Part shown: positions 7,946-15,409 of the stretch, one piece after another | Position numbering within the stretch: position 1 is the stretch's first letter | Layout of the letters: the number at the start of each line of letters is the position of its first letter | Assembly: GCA_003242955.1 (NCBI GenBank) | Contig: QJPH01000475.1 | Location: forward strand, 1 to 33,140 | DNA length: 33,140 nt | Origin: Candidatus Methylumidiphilus alinenensis | Lineage (GTDB): Bacteria > Pseudomonadota > Gammaproteobacteria > Methylococcales > Methylococcaceae | Reading direction: 5' to 3' | Position numbers and translations under genes: made by a program | Notes under the pieces: model-generated | Seen by the model: only the letters and a program-made list of their open reading frames with translations | What the model was told of the DNA's origin: nothing | The model's database searches: none

Positions 7946-9280
7946 ATGAACACGACAACATCAGCCGCCACCGCCATTCCCCGCATCGTCGTCGTCGGTG
8001 GCGGTGCCGGAGGGCTAGAACTGGCTACCCGTTTGGGCAAAACCTTGGGTAAGAAAAAACACGCTGAAATCACCCTTGTCGATTATAGCCAAATACACAT
8101 TTGGAAACCTTTGCTACACGAAGTGGCCGCTGGAACGATGGACTCCCATGATGACGAACTGGCTTATCTGGCACAAGCGCGTACCAACCATTTCCGTTTC
8201 GTGCTGGGCCGGATGGAAAACCTAGACCGCGAAAACAAACAGGTCAAAATCGCCTCCATGGCCAATGCGCAAGGCGAAGAAATCGTTCCTGCCCGAAGCG
8301 TTGGCTACGATATTCTAGTCATCGCCATCGGCAGCCTCTGCAACGACTTCGGCATTCCCGGTGTGGCCGAACATTGCCAATTTTTAGATACTACCGAACA
8401 AGCCGAACATTTCCAACAGCACTTGTTGGCTTCTTATTTACGCGCCCAAGCCTACGGCGGTTTCGGCGGCGATGGCGTGTTGGACATTGCCATCGTCGGT
8501 GGCGGGGCCACTGGCATCGAATTGTCAGCCCAATTGCACCAAGCCACGCAGCTTTTTAATGCCTATGGCCTAGACTCGATCAAGCAATCCGACATCAAGC
8601 TGCATTTGATCGAGGCATCGAACAAGCTATTGCCGCAATTGCCCGTGCGCCTATCGGAAGCCACGGCTAGTCAATTGCGAGAAATTGGTGTGGACCTCCG
8701 CCTTGGCGAACAAGTTGTAGAGGTTACCCGAGATGGCGTGAAAACCAAATCCGGCCAGTTTATCCAAGCAGAAATAAAAGTCTGGGCTGCCGGCATCAAA
8801 GCGCCGGACTTCCTGCGCGGCATCGCCGGTCTGGAGACCAACCGGATCAATCAATTAGTAGTGAAGCTAACCCTGCAAACCACCGTGGACGATGATATCT
8901 ACGCCTTAGGCGACTGTTCCGCCTGCCCTTGGCCGGAAAAGGGCCCACAAGCCACTATTCCACCCCGCGCCCAGTCGGCCCATCAAATGGCTAACCTGGT
9001 CTACACCAACATTCAACGCCGACTCAAGGGCTTGCCGCAGAAAGATTACGTCTATACCGATTACGGATCGTTGGTTGCGTTAGGAAAATTCAGCACGGTG
9101 GGCAATCTGATGGGCAACTTATTGGGTACGGTGATGATCGAAGGGGTCATCGCCCGTTTGGTTTACCTGTCACTTTACAAGATGCATCAAACCGCCCTGT
9201 TCGGCCCTTTCCGGGTTGTCCTGCTGATGATTTCAAACTTCTTCCGCAGCCGGTTGCAGCCGAAGATTAAGTTGCATTAA
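7946..9280 (+). CDS. ndh: Type II NADH:quinone oxidoreductase (NDH-2)
   Basis: The frame opens earlier, but AGAGG at 7934-7938 points to the ATG at 7946, giving 444 residues. The sequence has an N-terminal FAD-binding Rossmann motif, VVVGGGAGGLE (Gly18-x-Gly20-x-x-Gly23). A second NADH-binding motif is IVGGGATGIELSAQL (Gly185-Gly190), and YALGDCSACP (Asp323) contacts FAD. The amphipathic, hydrophobic C-terminus attaches the enzyme to the inner membrane. NDH-2 transfers electrons from NADH to quinone without pumping protons. A GC-rich stem-loop follows the stop. No operon partner is evident, and the flanking genes are metabolic or unknown. Confidence 0.92.
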   Translation: MNTTTSAATAIPRIVVVGGGAGGLELATRLGKTLGKKKHAEITLVDYSQIHIWKPLLHEVAAGTMDSHDDELAYLAQARTNHFRFVLGRMENLDRENKQVKIASMANAQGEEIVPARSVGYDILVIAIGSLCNDFGIPGVAEHCQFLDTTEQAEHFQQHLLASYLRAQAYGGFGGDGVLDIAIVGGGATGIELSAQLHQATQLFNAYGLDSIKQSDIKLHLIEASNKLLPQLPVRLSEATASQLREIGVDLRLGEQVVEVTRDGVKTKSGQFIQAEIKVWAAGIKAPDFLRGIAGLETNRINQLVVKLTLQTTVDDDIYALGDCSACPWPEKGPQATIPPRAQSAHQMANLVYTNIQRRLKGLPQKDYVYTDYGSLVALGKFSTVGNLMGNLLGTVMIEGVIARLVYLSLYKMHQTALFGPFRVVLLMISNFFRSRLQPKIKLH

Positions 9281-9311
9281 CGGATTACATCCTTAGGAGG
9301 GATGTGATCCG
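9281..9311. terminator. Stem-loop between ndh and the phosphorylase gene
   Basis: CGGATTACATCC pairs with GGATGTGATCCG around a short loop, starting at the base after the ndh stop. One internal pair is mismatched, and no clear T-run follows. It could act as a terminator or mRNA-stabilising hairpin for ndh. Confidence 0.45.
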
Positions 9312-9347
9312 TATAATGAGAACATCAGCAATCAGGAGAATGTTTGA

Positions 9348-10085
9348 ATGACGCTAACAGCCATCATAGGCGGCACGGGTTTGACCCGTTTGCCAGAATT
9401 TGAAATTTCGCACAGAGAGAAAATGCCCACCCAGTGGGGTGAACCCTCCTCTGACCTTATCCACGGCAAACTCTATGGGGCGGAGATAGTTTTTATTGCC
9501 CGGCACGGTGAAAAACACACCATTCCGCCGCATAGGATAAACTATCGAGCCAATATTAAAGCCCTGAAAGACACCGGTGCCAGCACCATCATTGCCGCCG
9601 CTGCCGTGGGAGGCATTCGCCCAGACATGGGTCCGGCCAAGATTGTCGTTCCCGGCCAAATCATCGACTACAGCCATGGCCGTGCGGGTACTTTTTTTGA
9701 GGACGACCTCGATCATGTCACCCACATCGACTTTACCCATCCTTATACGCCAAGTTTAAGGGAAAAACTGCTGGATGCCGGTTTCCAGGCTGGGATTCGG
9801 GTGGTTGATGGCGGTGTCTACGCCTGCACCCAAGGGCCACGCTTGGAAACGTCGGCTGAGATAGTGCGCATTGAGCGTGACGGTGGGGATTTAGTCGGAA
9901 TGACCGGCATGCCAGAGGCGGCCTTGGCCCGCGAATTGGAAATTGATTATGCCTGCTGTGCCATTGTCGCCAACTGGGCAGCGGGAAAGTCCGCCCATGC
10001 AATCAGCATGGACGAGATCGAACGCAATCTATTGAAAGGCATGGCTGATTTTGCGAGATTGTTGGAGTGTCTGTTTAAACCTTGA
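9348..10085 (+). CDS. S-methyl-5'-thioinosine phosphorylase (MTAP/PNP family)
   Basis: This 245-residue protein starts with AIIGGTGLTRLP (phosphate-binding loop). It then has ARHGEKHTIPPHRINYRANI, AVGGIRPDMGPAKIVVPGQIIDYSHGR, THIDFTHPY, GVYACTQGPRLET and MTGMPEAALARELEI. This is very close in length and motif order to Pseudomonas PA3004, which acts on methylthioinosine rather than methylthioadenosine. The probable reaction is phosphorolysis of methylthioinosine to hypoxanthine and 5-methylthioribose-1-phosphate, in purine and methionine salvage. An AGGAGA lies about 8 bp before the ATG. The 3' end overlaps the convergent last gene of the tail operon by 11 bp, with no visible terminator. The family is certain; inosine specificity is inferred. 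Confidence 0.9.
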   Translation: MTLTAIIGGTGLTRLPEFEISHREKMPTQWGEPSSDLIHGKLYGAEIVFIARHGEKHTIPPHRINYRANIKALKDTGASTIIAAAAVGGIRPDMGPAKIVVPGQIIDYSHGRAGTFFEDDLDHVTHIDFTHPYTPSLREKLLDAGFQAGIRVVDGGVYACTQGPRLETSAEIVRIERDGGDLVGMTGMPEAALARELEIDYACCAIVANWAAGKSAHAISMDEIERNLLKGMADFARLLECLFKP

Positions 10086-10836
10086 TTTGCAGATCACTCT
10101 CGATTGTTTTAATCAAACCTTGCCCGGGCGGAGTGCCGAGTGTCAGCGTCAACTCCCATTCGCCTTGTAGGTTACACCGCGCCATGCTGCAGTACAAGGG
10201 CTTGTCACCAGTCACGGCAACCCGTTCCAATGCACGAACAGTGGCCATTGGCTTGAGCAGACGCAGGATGAGCCCTGTGGCTTCTAGACGTACCAGCTCC
10301 AATCGGTCCAAGTCGGCAAAAACGCCTAGCACAGCGGCGAGGGAGGGGGCTAGAAAACCGTCCGCCAGTGCAATCTCATCCGCCCACGCATGGATTTCCA
10401 AGGTAGCGCGGCACGGCGACAATTCTTGATAGCCGCCGGCCCGCGCACCCTTCAACAGCACCGTAAACTCGCCCACAGGAGCTTGGTAAAAGCGCACAGT
10501 ATTGTTATCCAGCCAATAATCGTCGCCGTGCCGTGCCAGCCGACCGGATGCCAGTTCGACTTCGACAAGCTCTCCTTTGCCATCCGTTGGCAAGGGGAAA
10601 TCCTGGCGTTGACCGTTCCCGGATAGGGCTAAACGTTGAGTAAAAAAAGCGGGTTCGCGTTTCCTGTCTTCTGTGTCACTTGCCGGATGTAGCGGATACA
10701 AGGCAGTTGCGGCAACATTCACCAGAGGGACTTGGCTGGCGGCGGGTTGCAAAGCCGGCCCCGTAATCAACGTTACATGCTGCGGCAGCGCGAGACGCAA
10801 TGCATCGGTCAAATAGGTTTCAAGTGTGTTTAACAT
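10075..10836 (-). CDS. Unrecognised protein at the 3' end of the tail operon
   Basis: I chose the ATG at 10836 over the TTG 12 bp upstream, giving 253 residues. I recognise no family with confidence. The N-terminus (LNTLETYLTDALRLALPQHVTLITGPAL...VPLVNVAATALYPL) is a helix followed by beta strands, loosely like small tail-completion or terminator proteins of contractile systems, but the DUF4255 (Pvc16) pattern is not clearly present. Beta-rich sequence follows (VRFYQAPVGEFTVLLKGA), then a segment resembling an aspartate-rich helix (DGFLAPSLAAVLGVFADLDRLELVRLEATGLILRLLKPM). It is the distal gene of the tail operon, separated from the next by a 39-bp-period repeat. A tail accessory or cap role is a guess from position. 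Confidence 0.6.
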   Translation of the reverse strand: MLNTLETYLTDALRLALPQHVTLITGPALQPAASQVPLVNVAATALYPLHPASDTEDRKREPAFFTQRLALSGNGQRQDFPLPTDGKGELVEVELASGRLARHGDDYWLDNNTVRFYQAPVGEFTVLLKGARAGGYQELSPCRATLEIHAWADEIALADGFLAPSLAAVLGVFADLDRLELVRLEATGLILRLLKPMATVRALERVAVTGDKPLYCSMARCNLQGEWELTLTLGTPPGQGLIKTIESDLQIKV

Positions 10837-10856
10837 ACAGTTTAGCAACCTGATTA

Positions 10857-10970
10857 GTAGGGTACGCTATGCGTACCATGACTGTGCGTACCATCGTAGG
10901 GTACGCTGTGCGTACCATGACTGTGCGTACCATCGTAGGGTACGCTGTGCGTACCATGACTGTACTTACC
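10857..10970. repeat. Three 39-bp tandem units of the tail-operon palindrome
   Basis: GGTACGCT(A/G)TGCGTACC occurs at 10861, 10900 and 10939, exactly 39 bp apart. The half-site ACTGTGCGTACC lies between copies, and the third half-site is degraded (CTGTACTTACC). This fills the gap between the last two genes of the tail operon. The array can form several hairpins in the transcript. Confidence 0.9.
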
Positions 10971-11022
10971 ATTACAAATCTTTTGCAAAGAGGGGGTTAA
11001 CCATTTTGGAAATCGCCTAACT

Positions 11023-12651
11023 TCAAAACACCGTCCGCAATTCCCGCAGGGTGATTTGACCGGCGGAAGCGGCTTGAAAACGGATTTCCAAACTGGAGGA
11101 CTTATTGCCGTTTAATGCATCCAACGTCGCCGCATCGGCCCTAACCCGGCCCTCAGGAGAAATCGGCAGGGTCACTTGAACCCTACCCCGTTGCACGGTG
11201 ACGGTGTCCGGTGCCGCTGGTTCTGCCGCCGCCACCCTTAAGCGGATTTGTGGCCTGTCGTTGCCGCCACGGTTTAACCAAGCGCCTTCCCCTTTGTGGT
11301 AGAGGCATGCGCCGACTTCCTCTTGCAAAGGGATGTCTGGGCTTCCCGGTAGGTTACTGCTCGGTAGGGTACGCTGTGCGTACCGTAAGGGGCTGCCCAG
11401 TTCCCACAATGCCTCGCCTTGATGCACCGTCAGCACTGCCCAGACATTTTCGGATGGACAGTGAAATGAGCGAGGCAAGTCCAGCCTCAACCAATCTTCC
11501 GCATCACCAGCATCAACCCCGGACAGCCAATGAATGGGCAACACCGCTCCCGCATAGGGTGTGGGTTCGGGGTAGCCATGGCAATCGGCGTGTAAGCCCA
11601 AGGTGGCTTGTAGCTCCCCACTGCGGGGGCTCAGCTTGAGATCCAAACCGATCAATGGTGGTCCTTGCGGGTCGGTGCTGAACCAAACCGCCACGCCATC
11701 CATGGCCCTTGCCAGTTGCGCACGGCCCGTTGCCGAGGCGGCGAACGGGTATTGCAAGGACTCGGACAGCAATTTCACCTCCACGGCAAAACTCAGTTCG
11801 CGCAATAAGGCACCGCTGGGGATGGTCAGGCTGGCTTTGGCCGCGCCCGCCAACCCTTCCCACACCAAGGGCAGCACCCCGTCCGCAGAGGCTGTCAATT
11901 GCCGTACCACGGTGACGGCGGCAGGGTTGAACGCCAGGTTCAGCCTGCCCGGCAAGCCCGCCGACAGCCGCAACGGCACCGGGCGAAGGGCTTTAGGGCC
12001 AGCTAGATACGCATTGACAGCGGCGGCGAAACCTTCCACTGGCACACCCGCCACCGACAACAGGCCGGGGGCACGAAACCCCGGCGTTTGCCCACCCACC
12101 GTCAAACTCAAGTCGCCAGGCAAGGTCGCAGCCTGTAGGGCTAAGCCGGTGATGGTTGCAGTGACAGGGTTCCACAAGCCGGGATATTGTCCGGCCTGGA
12201 CCAGTTCAATCAGCAATTTTTCGGCCACCAAGGGGTTGATGGCTTGCACCGTGCCGGTGACGATCAACTCTACCGGGTGCAGCGGCATCCAAGCTCCCTG
12301 CCTGAACACCTTGATCCGCGCCTTGCCGGGAGTCGTTGTCTTGATTTCGATGGAAGCCAAGGGTCGCTCCGTTCCCCAGTCCGCCAGCAGCCAAGTGATG
12401 GGTTTGGCCGTTGGAAAAACCCCCAAATCGCAGCTGGTCTGAGCATTGAGTGTGTCCAGTTGCACCACGCCGGTCTGGTCTGATGCAATCGCCGGATTGA
12501 GGCGCAAGCTGCATTCGGCAGCCAATTCTTGGTCTGCCGCCAAACTTAAGCGCAAATCCAAAGCGCCACTCGTCAAAGACAAGGTTTGCCCTGCACTGTC
12601 CTGGTCATCGGGGTACAGCAAAACGGGAAGTTTAGGCGAGGTTTTAGCCAT
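11023..12651 (-). CDS. Large beta-rich unrecognised protein of the tail operon
   Basis: An AGGAG about 11 bp before the ATG at 12651 favours that start over the GTG at 12663, giving 542 residues, with the start 8 bp after the previous stop. The sequence is rich in beta-forming residues, Gly and Pro and has no signal peptide. The part around ITWLLADWGTERPLASIEI...ARIKVFRQGAWMPLHPVEL looks like a jelly-roll or discoidin-like beta sandwich, but I cannot name the family. Near residues 423-434 the sequence SPLRYAQRTLPS is translated from one copy of the 17-bp palindrome at 11368, inserted without breaking the frame. Its place after the fibres suggests a surface, shaft or payload protein; this is inference. 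Confidence 0.7.
   Translation of the reverse strand: MAKTSPKLPVLLYPDDQDSAGQTLSLTSGALDLRLSLAADQELAAECSLRLNPAIASDQTGVVQLDTLNAQTSCDLGVFPTAKPITWLLADWGTERPLASIEIKTTTPGKARIKVFRQGAWMPLHPVELIVTGTVQAINPLVAEKLLIELVQAGQYPGLWNPVTATITGLALQAATLPGDLSLTVGGQTPGFRAPGLLSVAGVPVEGFAAAVNAYLAGPKALRPVPLRLSAGLPGRLNLAFNPAAVTVVRQLTASADGVLPLVWEGLAGAAKASLTIPSGALLRELSFAVEVKLLSESLQYPFAASATGRAQLARAMDGVAVWFSTDPQGPPLIGLDLKLSPRSGELQATLGLHADCHGYPEPTPYAGAVLPIHWLSGVDAGDAEDWLRLDLPRSFHCPSENVWAVLTVHQGEALWELGSPLRYAQRTLPSSNLPGSPDIPLQEEVGACLYHKGEGAWLNRGGNDRPQIRLRVAAAEPAAPDTVTVQRGRVQVTLPISPEGRVRADAATLDALNGNKSSSLEIRFQAASAGQITLRELRTVF
11368..11384. repeat. Single palindrome copy inside a coding region
   Basis: GGTACGCTGTGCGTACC, preceded by the usual GTAG, lies within the 542-residue tail-operon gene and is read on the minus strand as part of LRYAQRTL. 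The frame continues unbroken on both sides. Confidence 0.9.
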
Positions 12652-12659
12652 GACGGAAA

Positions 12660-12854
12660 TCACTCCTGTTGCGGTTCGTGTTCGGTGGGCGCGTCCTCCC
12701 GCAACAACTCCTCCAACACCTGGATGGCCCCGCTGATACGCAGCAGCGTTTGTTGCAAGCCCGTTTGTTTATCTTGCAATTCTCCCATGACGCGCTGGCC
12801 TTCGGCGTATTCGTCGCGGAGTTGGTTAAGCCGTATGATGAGTTTTTCTTGCAT
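12660..12854 (-). CDS. Small coiled-coil protein of the tail operon
   Basis: The open frame runs upstream into palindromic repeats. The ATG at 12854 removes that repeat-derived sequence and leaves 64 residues: MQEKLIIRLNQLRDEYAEGQ, then MGELQDKQTGLQQTLLRISG and a charged tail. It is almost entirely helical with heptad-like hydrophobic spacing, so it probably forms a coiled coil or oligomeric bundle. It lies between the second fibre and the large beta-rich protein and is followed 8 bp later by that gene. A possible role is as a fibre chaperone or trimerisation partner. No family is recognised. Confidence 0.62.
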   Translation of the reverse strand: MQEKLIIRLNQLRDEYAEGQRVMGELQDKQTGLQQTLLRISGAIQVLEELLREDAPTEHEPQQE

Positions 12855-12873
12855 AACAAATCCAAAAAAGTAG

Positions 12874-12974
12874 GGTACGCTGTGCGTACCACCCCAAACA
12901 CCCAAACACCGTAGGGTACGCTGTGCGTACCGTCCCCCCGCCATTCCCAACATCCTTGGTACGCACAGCGTACC
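12874..12974. repeat. Three palindrome copies between fibre and coiled-coil genes
   Basis: Copies lie at 12874-12890 and 12915-12931 in one orientation (GTAG flank on the left) and at 12958-12974 in the opposite orientation (CTACGG flank on the right). They fill the 146-bp gap between two tail-operon genes. Confidence 0.9.
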
Positions 12975-13000
12975 CTACGGTATTTCAAGCGCAGGGAAAT

Positions 13001-13780
13001 TTACAACCACACCTCCTCGGCTTCTAGCGTCCAACGCGACTGTCCACCTGGCCAACCGACATATAAATTCAAAGCTGAATGTCCTGGAAACACGCCAGAC
13101 CAAATTCCAATGACATGGGTTCCGGCACCAATCCCCCGCGCATAACCAAGCAGAGTCGTTGGCAAAGCTAAATTCGAAACACTGGGATATTGATATTGAT
13201 CCAAGACGATAGGATGGTTTGGGGCAGGATTGCCATCAATCCGTATTTCCCATCGTGCATACTGACCGTTTGAATAACTACCGTTGTATAAGATATCGCA
13301 ATAGGCTATGCGTATGGCGGTTTCGGCATAGAGTTTGCTAAAGGTCAGCACTCTGGTTTTGAATGGACCATTAGACGTACATTCTATTGGCCCCAGCCCA
13401 GTGGCAATTTGCACTTTCCTGATCAACGGGCCTTTCACGTCTAAGCTGCCACCGATGCGCACGTCCTTGGCAAAGTTCACTGTGTCGCTTTGCATGGCTT
13501 TGAAGCGGGCGAGCAGGTCATCGACCCCGTCGAGTATCACTTTGCCGTTGACTTTTAAGTCGCCGTTGACGGTGGTGTTGCCGCTAGTGGCGAGGGTTTT
13601 GATCGACAGGTCGGCATCGGTGGCGATGCCGGTCCCTAGTATTAACGCGCCATCACCGCCGCCGGTATGCTGGTGGTTGCGCAATTCCTCGCGGGCGCGG
13701 ATTTGCAGTTCGTTCCAATCCCCGCTGCGAATAATATCGCCGGGGTCTTTGCGCACATAAGCATCGGGTCGGTCGGCCAT
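13001..13780 (-). CDS. Tail fibre or receptor-binding protein 2
   Basis: The first 40 residues (MADRPDAYVRKDPGDIIRSG onward) are nearly the same as those of the neighbouring fibre gene. Similarity continues through ATSGNTTVNGDLKVNGKV, a beta-helical repeat-like shaft. From about residue 95 the two diverge completely. Here the distal part (VQIATGLGPIECTSNGPFKT... to WTLEAEEVWL) is an unrecognised beta-rich tip without the collar domain. A GAGGTG lies about 10 bp before the ATG. The arrangement, one conserved anchor with a different tip, is typical of receptor-binding proteins on phage tails and tailocins. Target receptor unknown. Confidence 0.75.
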   Translation of the reverse strand: MADRPDAYVRKDPGDIIRSGDWNELQIRAREELRNHQHTGGGDGALILGTGIATDADLSIKTLATSGNTTVNGDLKVNGKVILDGVDDLLARFKAMQSDTVNFAKDVRIGGSLDVKGPLIRKVQIATGLGPIECTSNGPFKTRVLTFSKLYAETAIRIAYCDILYNGSYSNGQYARWEIRIDGNPAPNHPIVLDQYQYPSVSNLALPTTLLGYARGIGAGTHVIGIWSGVFPGHSALNLYVGWPGGQSRWTLEAEEVWL

Positions 13781-13804
13781 GATAAAAACACCTCGTTAAT
13801 TTGA

Positions 13805-14548
13805 TTACAATTTCATGATGTAGGCAAGGACGTAAAACGGCGGCATGTTTTCATGCGCAGCCCCACCGCCTGCGGCTTGGATGCTGATGCCTGCCCCCCG
13901 GGAATCGGTATTTATACTAACCCCGTGGATAGGACCTCTATCGCCTCTGGAAAATTCTGTAGAATTATTGTTATCATCGGTTCCAGCCATTTGACGGCTT
14001 GCACTCCAATTGTGATAGTGACCGGGGTCGTAAACGGCATGGTTATGGCTGGGCATTTCATCAATTTTCAGCCCATGTCTTTCCACGCCGCCGATTTCCC
14101 CTTTGTTGCGTCTGGTCAATCCGCTTCCACTGCCTGCCCCCAATACAAACCTGCCGCGCAAATCCGGTGTGCCATTGCTGCCATCGCACAAAGCCCAGCC
14201 GGGGGGCGGGGCGTTGCCCGACCACAGGATGATGCCCCCCTTGGGAACCATGAAATCCTCGGCATTGTCGGGAAGCAACTTGCCCTTGACTCTCAAGTCG
14301 CCGCTGACCGTGGCATCGCCACCGGTGGTGAGGGTGTTGACCGTCACTTCGGCGGTGGGGTCGATGCGGCTGCCGTCGATGGCGTTGGGTTCGATGCCCG
14401 CCCTAGCGATGGGTACACCCTGGTTTTTGCCGGTATGGCGATGGTTGAGCAGTTCCTCGCGCGCCCGGATTTGCAGTTCATTCCAATCCCCGCTGCGGAT
14501 AGGGTCGCCGGGTTCTTTGCGCACATAGGCATCGGGTCTGTCGGCCAT
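13805..14548 (-). CDS. Tail fibre protein 1 with phage tail collar domain
   Basis: This 247-residue protein has an N-terminal anchor shared with the next gene (residues 1-40). A short shaft (TLTTGGDATVSGDLRVKGK) follows, then a tail-collar domain from about 101 (VPKGGIILWSGNAPPPGWAL, CDGSNGTPDLRGRFVLGAGS). The distal region has MPSHNH (His168/170), GHYH (His177/179) and the ending AHENMPPFYVLAYIMKL. In short and long tail fibres such histidine pairs often bind metal along the trimer axis. The start codon overlaps the previous stop by one base (TAATG), and GGGAGG lies upstream. It probably forms a trimeric receptor-binding fibre on the baseplate. Confidence 0.88.
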   Translation of the reverse strand: MADRPDAYVRKEPGDPIRSGDWNELQIRAREELLNHRHTGKNQGVPIARAGIEPNAIDGSRIDPTAEVTVNTLTTGGDATVSGDLRVKGKLLPDNAEDFMVPKGGIILWSGNAPPPGWALCDGSNGTPDLRGRFVLGAGSGSGLTRRNKGEIGGVERHGLKIDEMPSHNHAVYDPGHYHNWSASRQMAGTDDNNNSTEFSRGDRGPIHGVSINTDSRGAGISIQAAGGGAAHENMPPFYVLAYIMKL

Positions 14549-15030
14549 TAGAAAAGCACCTCCCAGGCCAGGGTCATTTCGAGGTTGCCGGTGCGGGTGA
14601 TGTCGGCAAAATTCACCCGGTTGTACATCACCGGCGCTTGATTGGGAAAGCGGATCAGGATGCCGGCCTCGCGCAGGACTTGGCTTTTGTCGCCAGCCCC
14701 AAGCGCCGGCAAGGTGGCTACCACGCCAACCACGGCCTGTTGTGCGCCGTCTTCGGTTTCCACGCGAATTTCTTGGGTGGCGGCGGGTATTTGATCGACC
14801 CAGTTGCCCAGTTGGGTGTCGCCGGGTTTGGCGGTGTCCGTGCCATCGCCCACGGCGATCAGCAATTCCGGCTTGCCCGACACCTCGCCGGTGAACAATT
14901 GGGCGACCAGGGTTCTACCGGCCGTGGTGATGAGGTTATCGTGCCGCCGCCGTTCAATGACACGTCCGTCGGGGGTGCGCAATTCGATGGTCAAACGACC
15001 GCTTAAGCTTTGTTTTTCGTGTATTGCCAT
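14548..15030 (-). CDS. Phage-tail-type protein, possible fibre-network or baseplate accessory
   Basis: This 160-residue protein begins ELRTPDGRVIERRRHDNLIT.AGR.LVAQLF and continues LLIAVGDGTDTAKPGDTQL, ending GNLEMTLAWEVLF. The pattern of a beta-strand start, a GDGT motif and a beta-rich end is one I associate with small proteins encoded next to tail fibres in phage and tailocin clusters, but I do not have a firm family name. A GAGG lies 10 bp before the ATG. It is the first gene downstream of the large palindrome array and precedes the two fibres with a one-base overlap, so it may connect the fibres to the baseplate. Confidence 0.65.
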   Translation of the reverse strand: MAIHEKQSLSGRLTIELRTPDGRVIERRRHDNLITTAGRTLVAQLFTGEVSGKPELLIAVGDGTDTAKPGDTQLGNWVDQIPAATQEIRVETEDGAQQAVVGVVATLPALGAGDKSQVLREAGILIRFPNQAPVMYNRVNFADITRTGNLEMTLAWEVLF

Positions 15031-15067
15031 GATTGACGTTTAACCTCGTTTTTAAGTTATTGTTCCG

Positions 15068-15409
15068 TAGTGCGTACCGTCCCATGCCGTAGGGTACGCT
15101 GTGCGTACCATTCCATGCCGTAGGGTACGCTGTGCGTACCATTCCATGCCGTAGGGTACGCTGTGCGTACCATTCCATGCCGTAGGGTACGCTGTGCGTA
15201 CCATTCCATGCCGTAGGGTACGCTGTGCGTACCATTCCATGCCGTAGGGTACGCTGTGCGTACCATTCCATGCCGTAGGGTACGCTGTGCGTACCGTCCC
15301 ATGCGGTAGAATCCATGGTACGCACAGCGTACCCTACGGCGTTTCGGCACCCATGGTACGCACAGCGTACCCTACGGCGTTTCGGCACCCATGGTACGCA
15401 CAGCGTAGC
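15068..15409. repeat. Palindrome array: seven 31-bp tandem units facing three inverted 38-bp units
   Basis: GGTACGCTGTGCGTACC recurs at 15093, 15124, 15155, 15186, 15217, 15248 and 15279, exactly 31 bp apart, with the near-identical spacer ATTCCATGCCGTAG. A half-site precedes it at 15071. Then GGTACGCACAGCGTACC occurs at 15317, 15355 and 15393, 38 bp apart and in the opposite orientation; the last has one changed base. The stop codon of the adjacent gpI-like gene (15410-15412) is the TAG of the final unit's flank. It is not CRISPR because the spacers are the same. Confidence 0.93.

Noticed and set aside
11603-12442. 279-residue plus-strand open frame opposite the large tail protein
   Set aside because: It is the antisense shadow of a GC-rich gene with low-complexity translation and no ribosome-binding site. 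The minus-strand frame fits the operon.
13001-14548. Diversity-generating retroelement acting on the fibres
   Set aside because: No reverse transcriptase or template repeat is seen in the window. The two fibres differ by wholesale replacement of the tip and not by adenine-specific changes.
13853-14551. 232-residue plus-strand open frame opposite fibre 1
   Set aside because: It is a shadow of the collar-domain fibre gene, which has clear motifs and overlap signals.
15052-15388. Long minus-strand open frames encoding repeated GTHSVPYGMEWYAQRTLRHG-like peptides
   Set aside because: They are translations of the 31-bp palindrome array. No start signal or non-repeat sequence supports a protein.
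15068-15409. Regular repeat array that might be taken for CRISPR
   Set aside because: The spacers are identical rather than unique, the conserved part is a perfect hairpin, and no cas genes are present.
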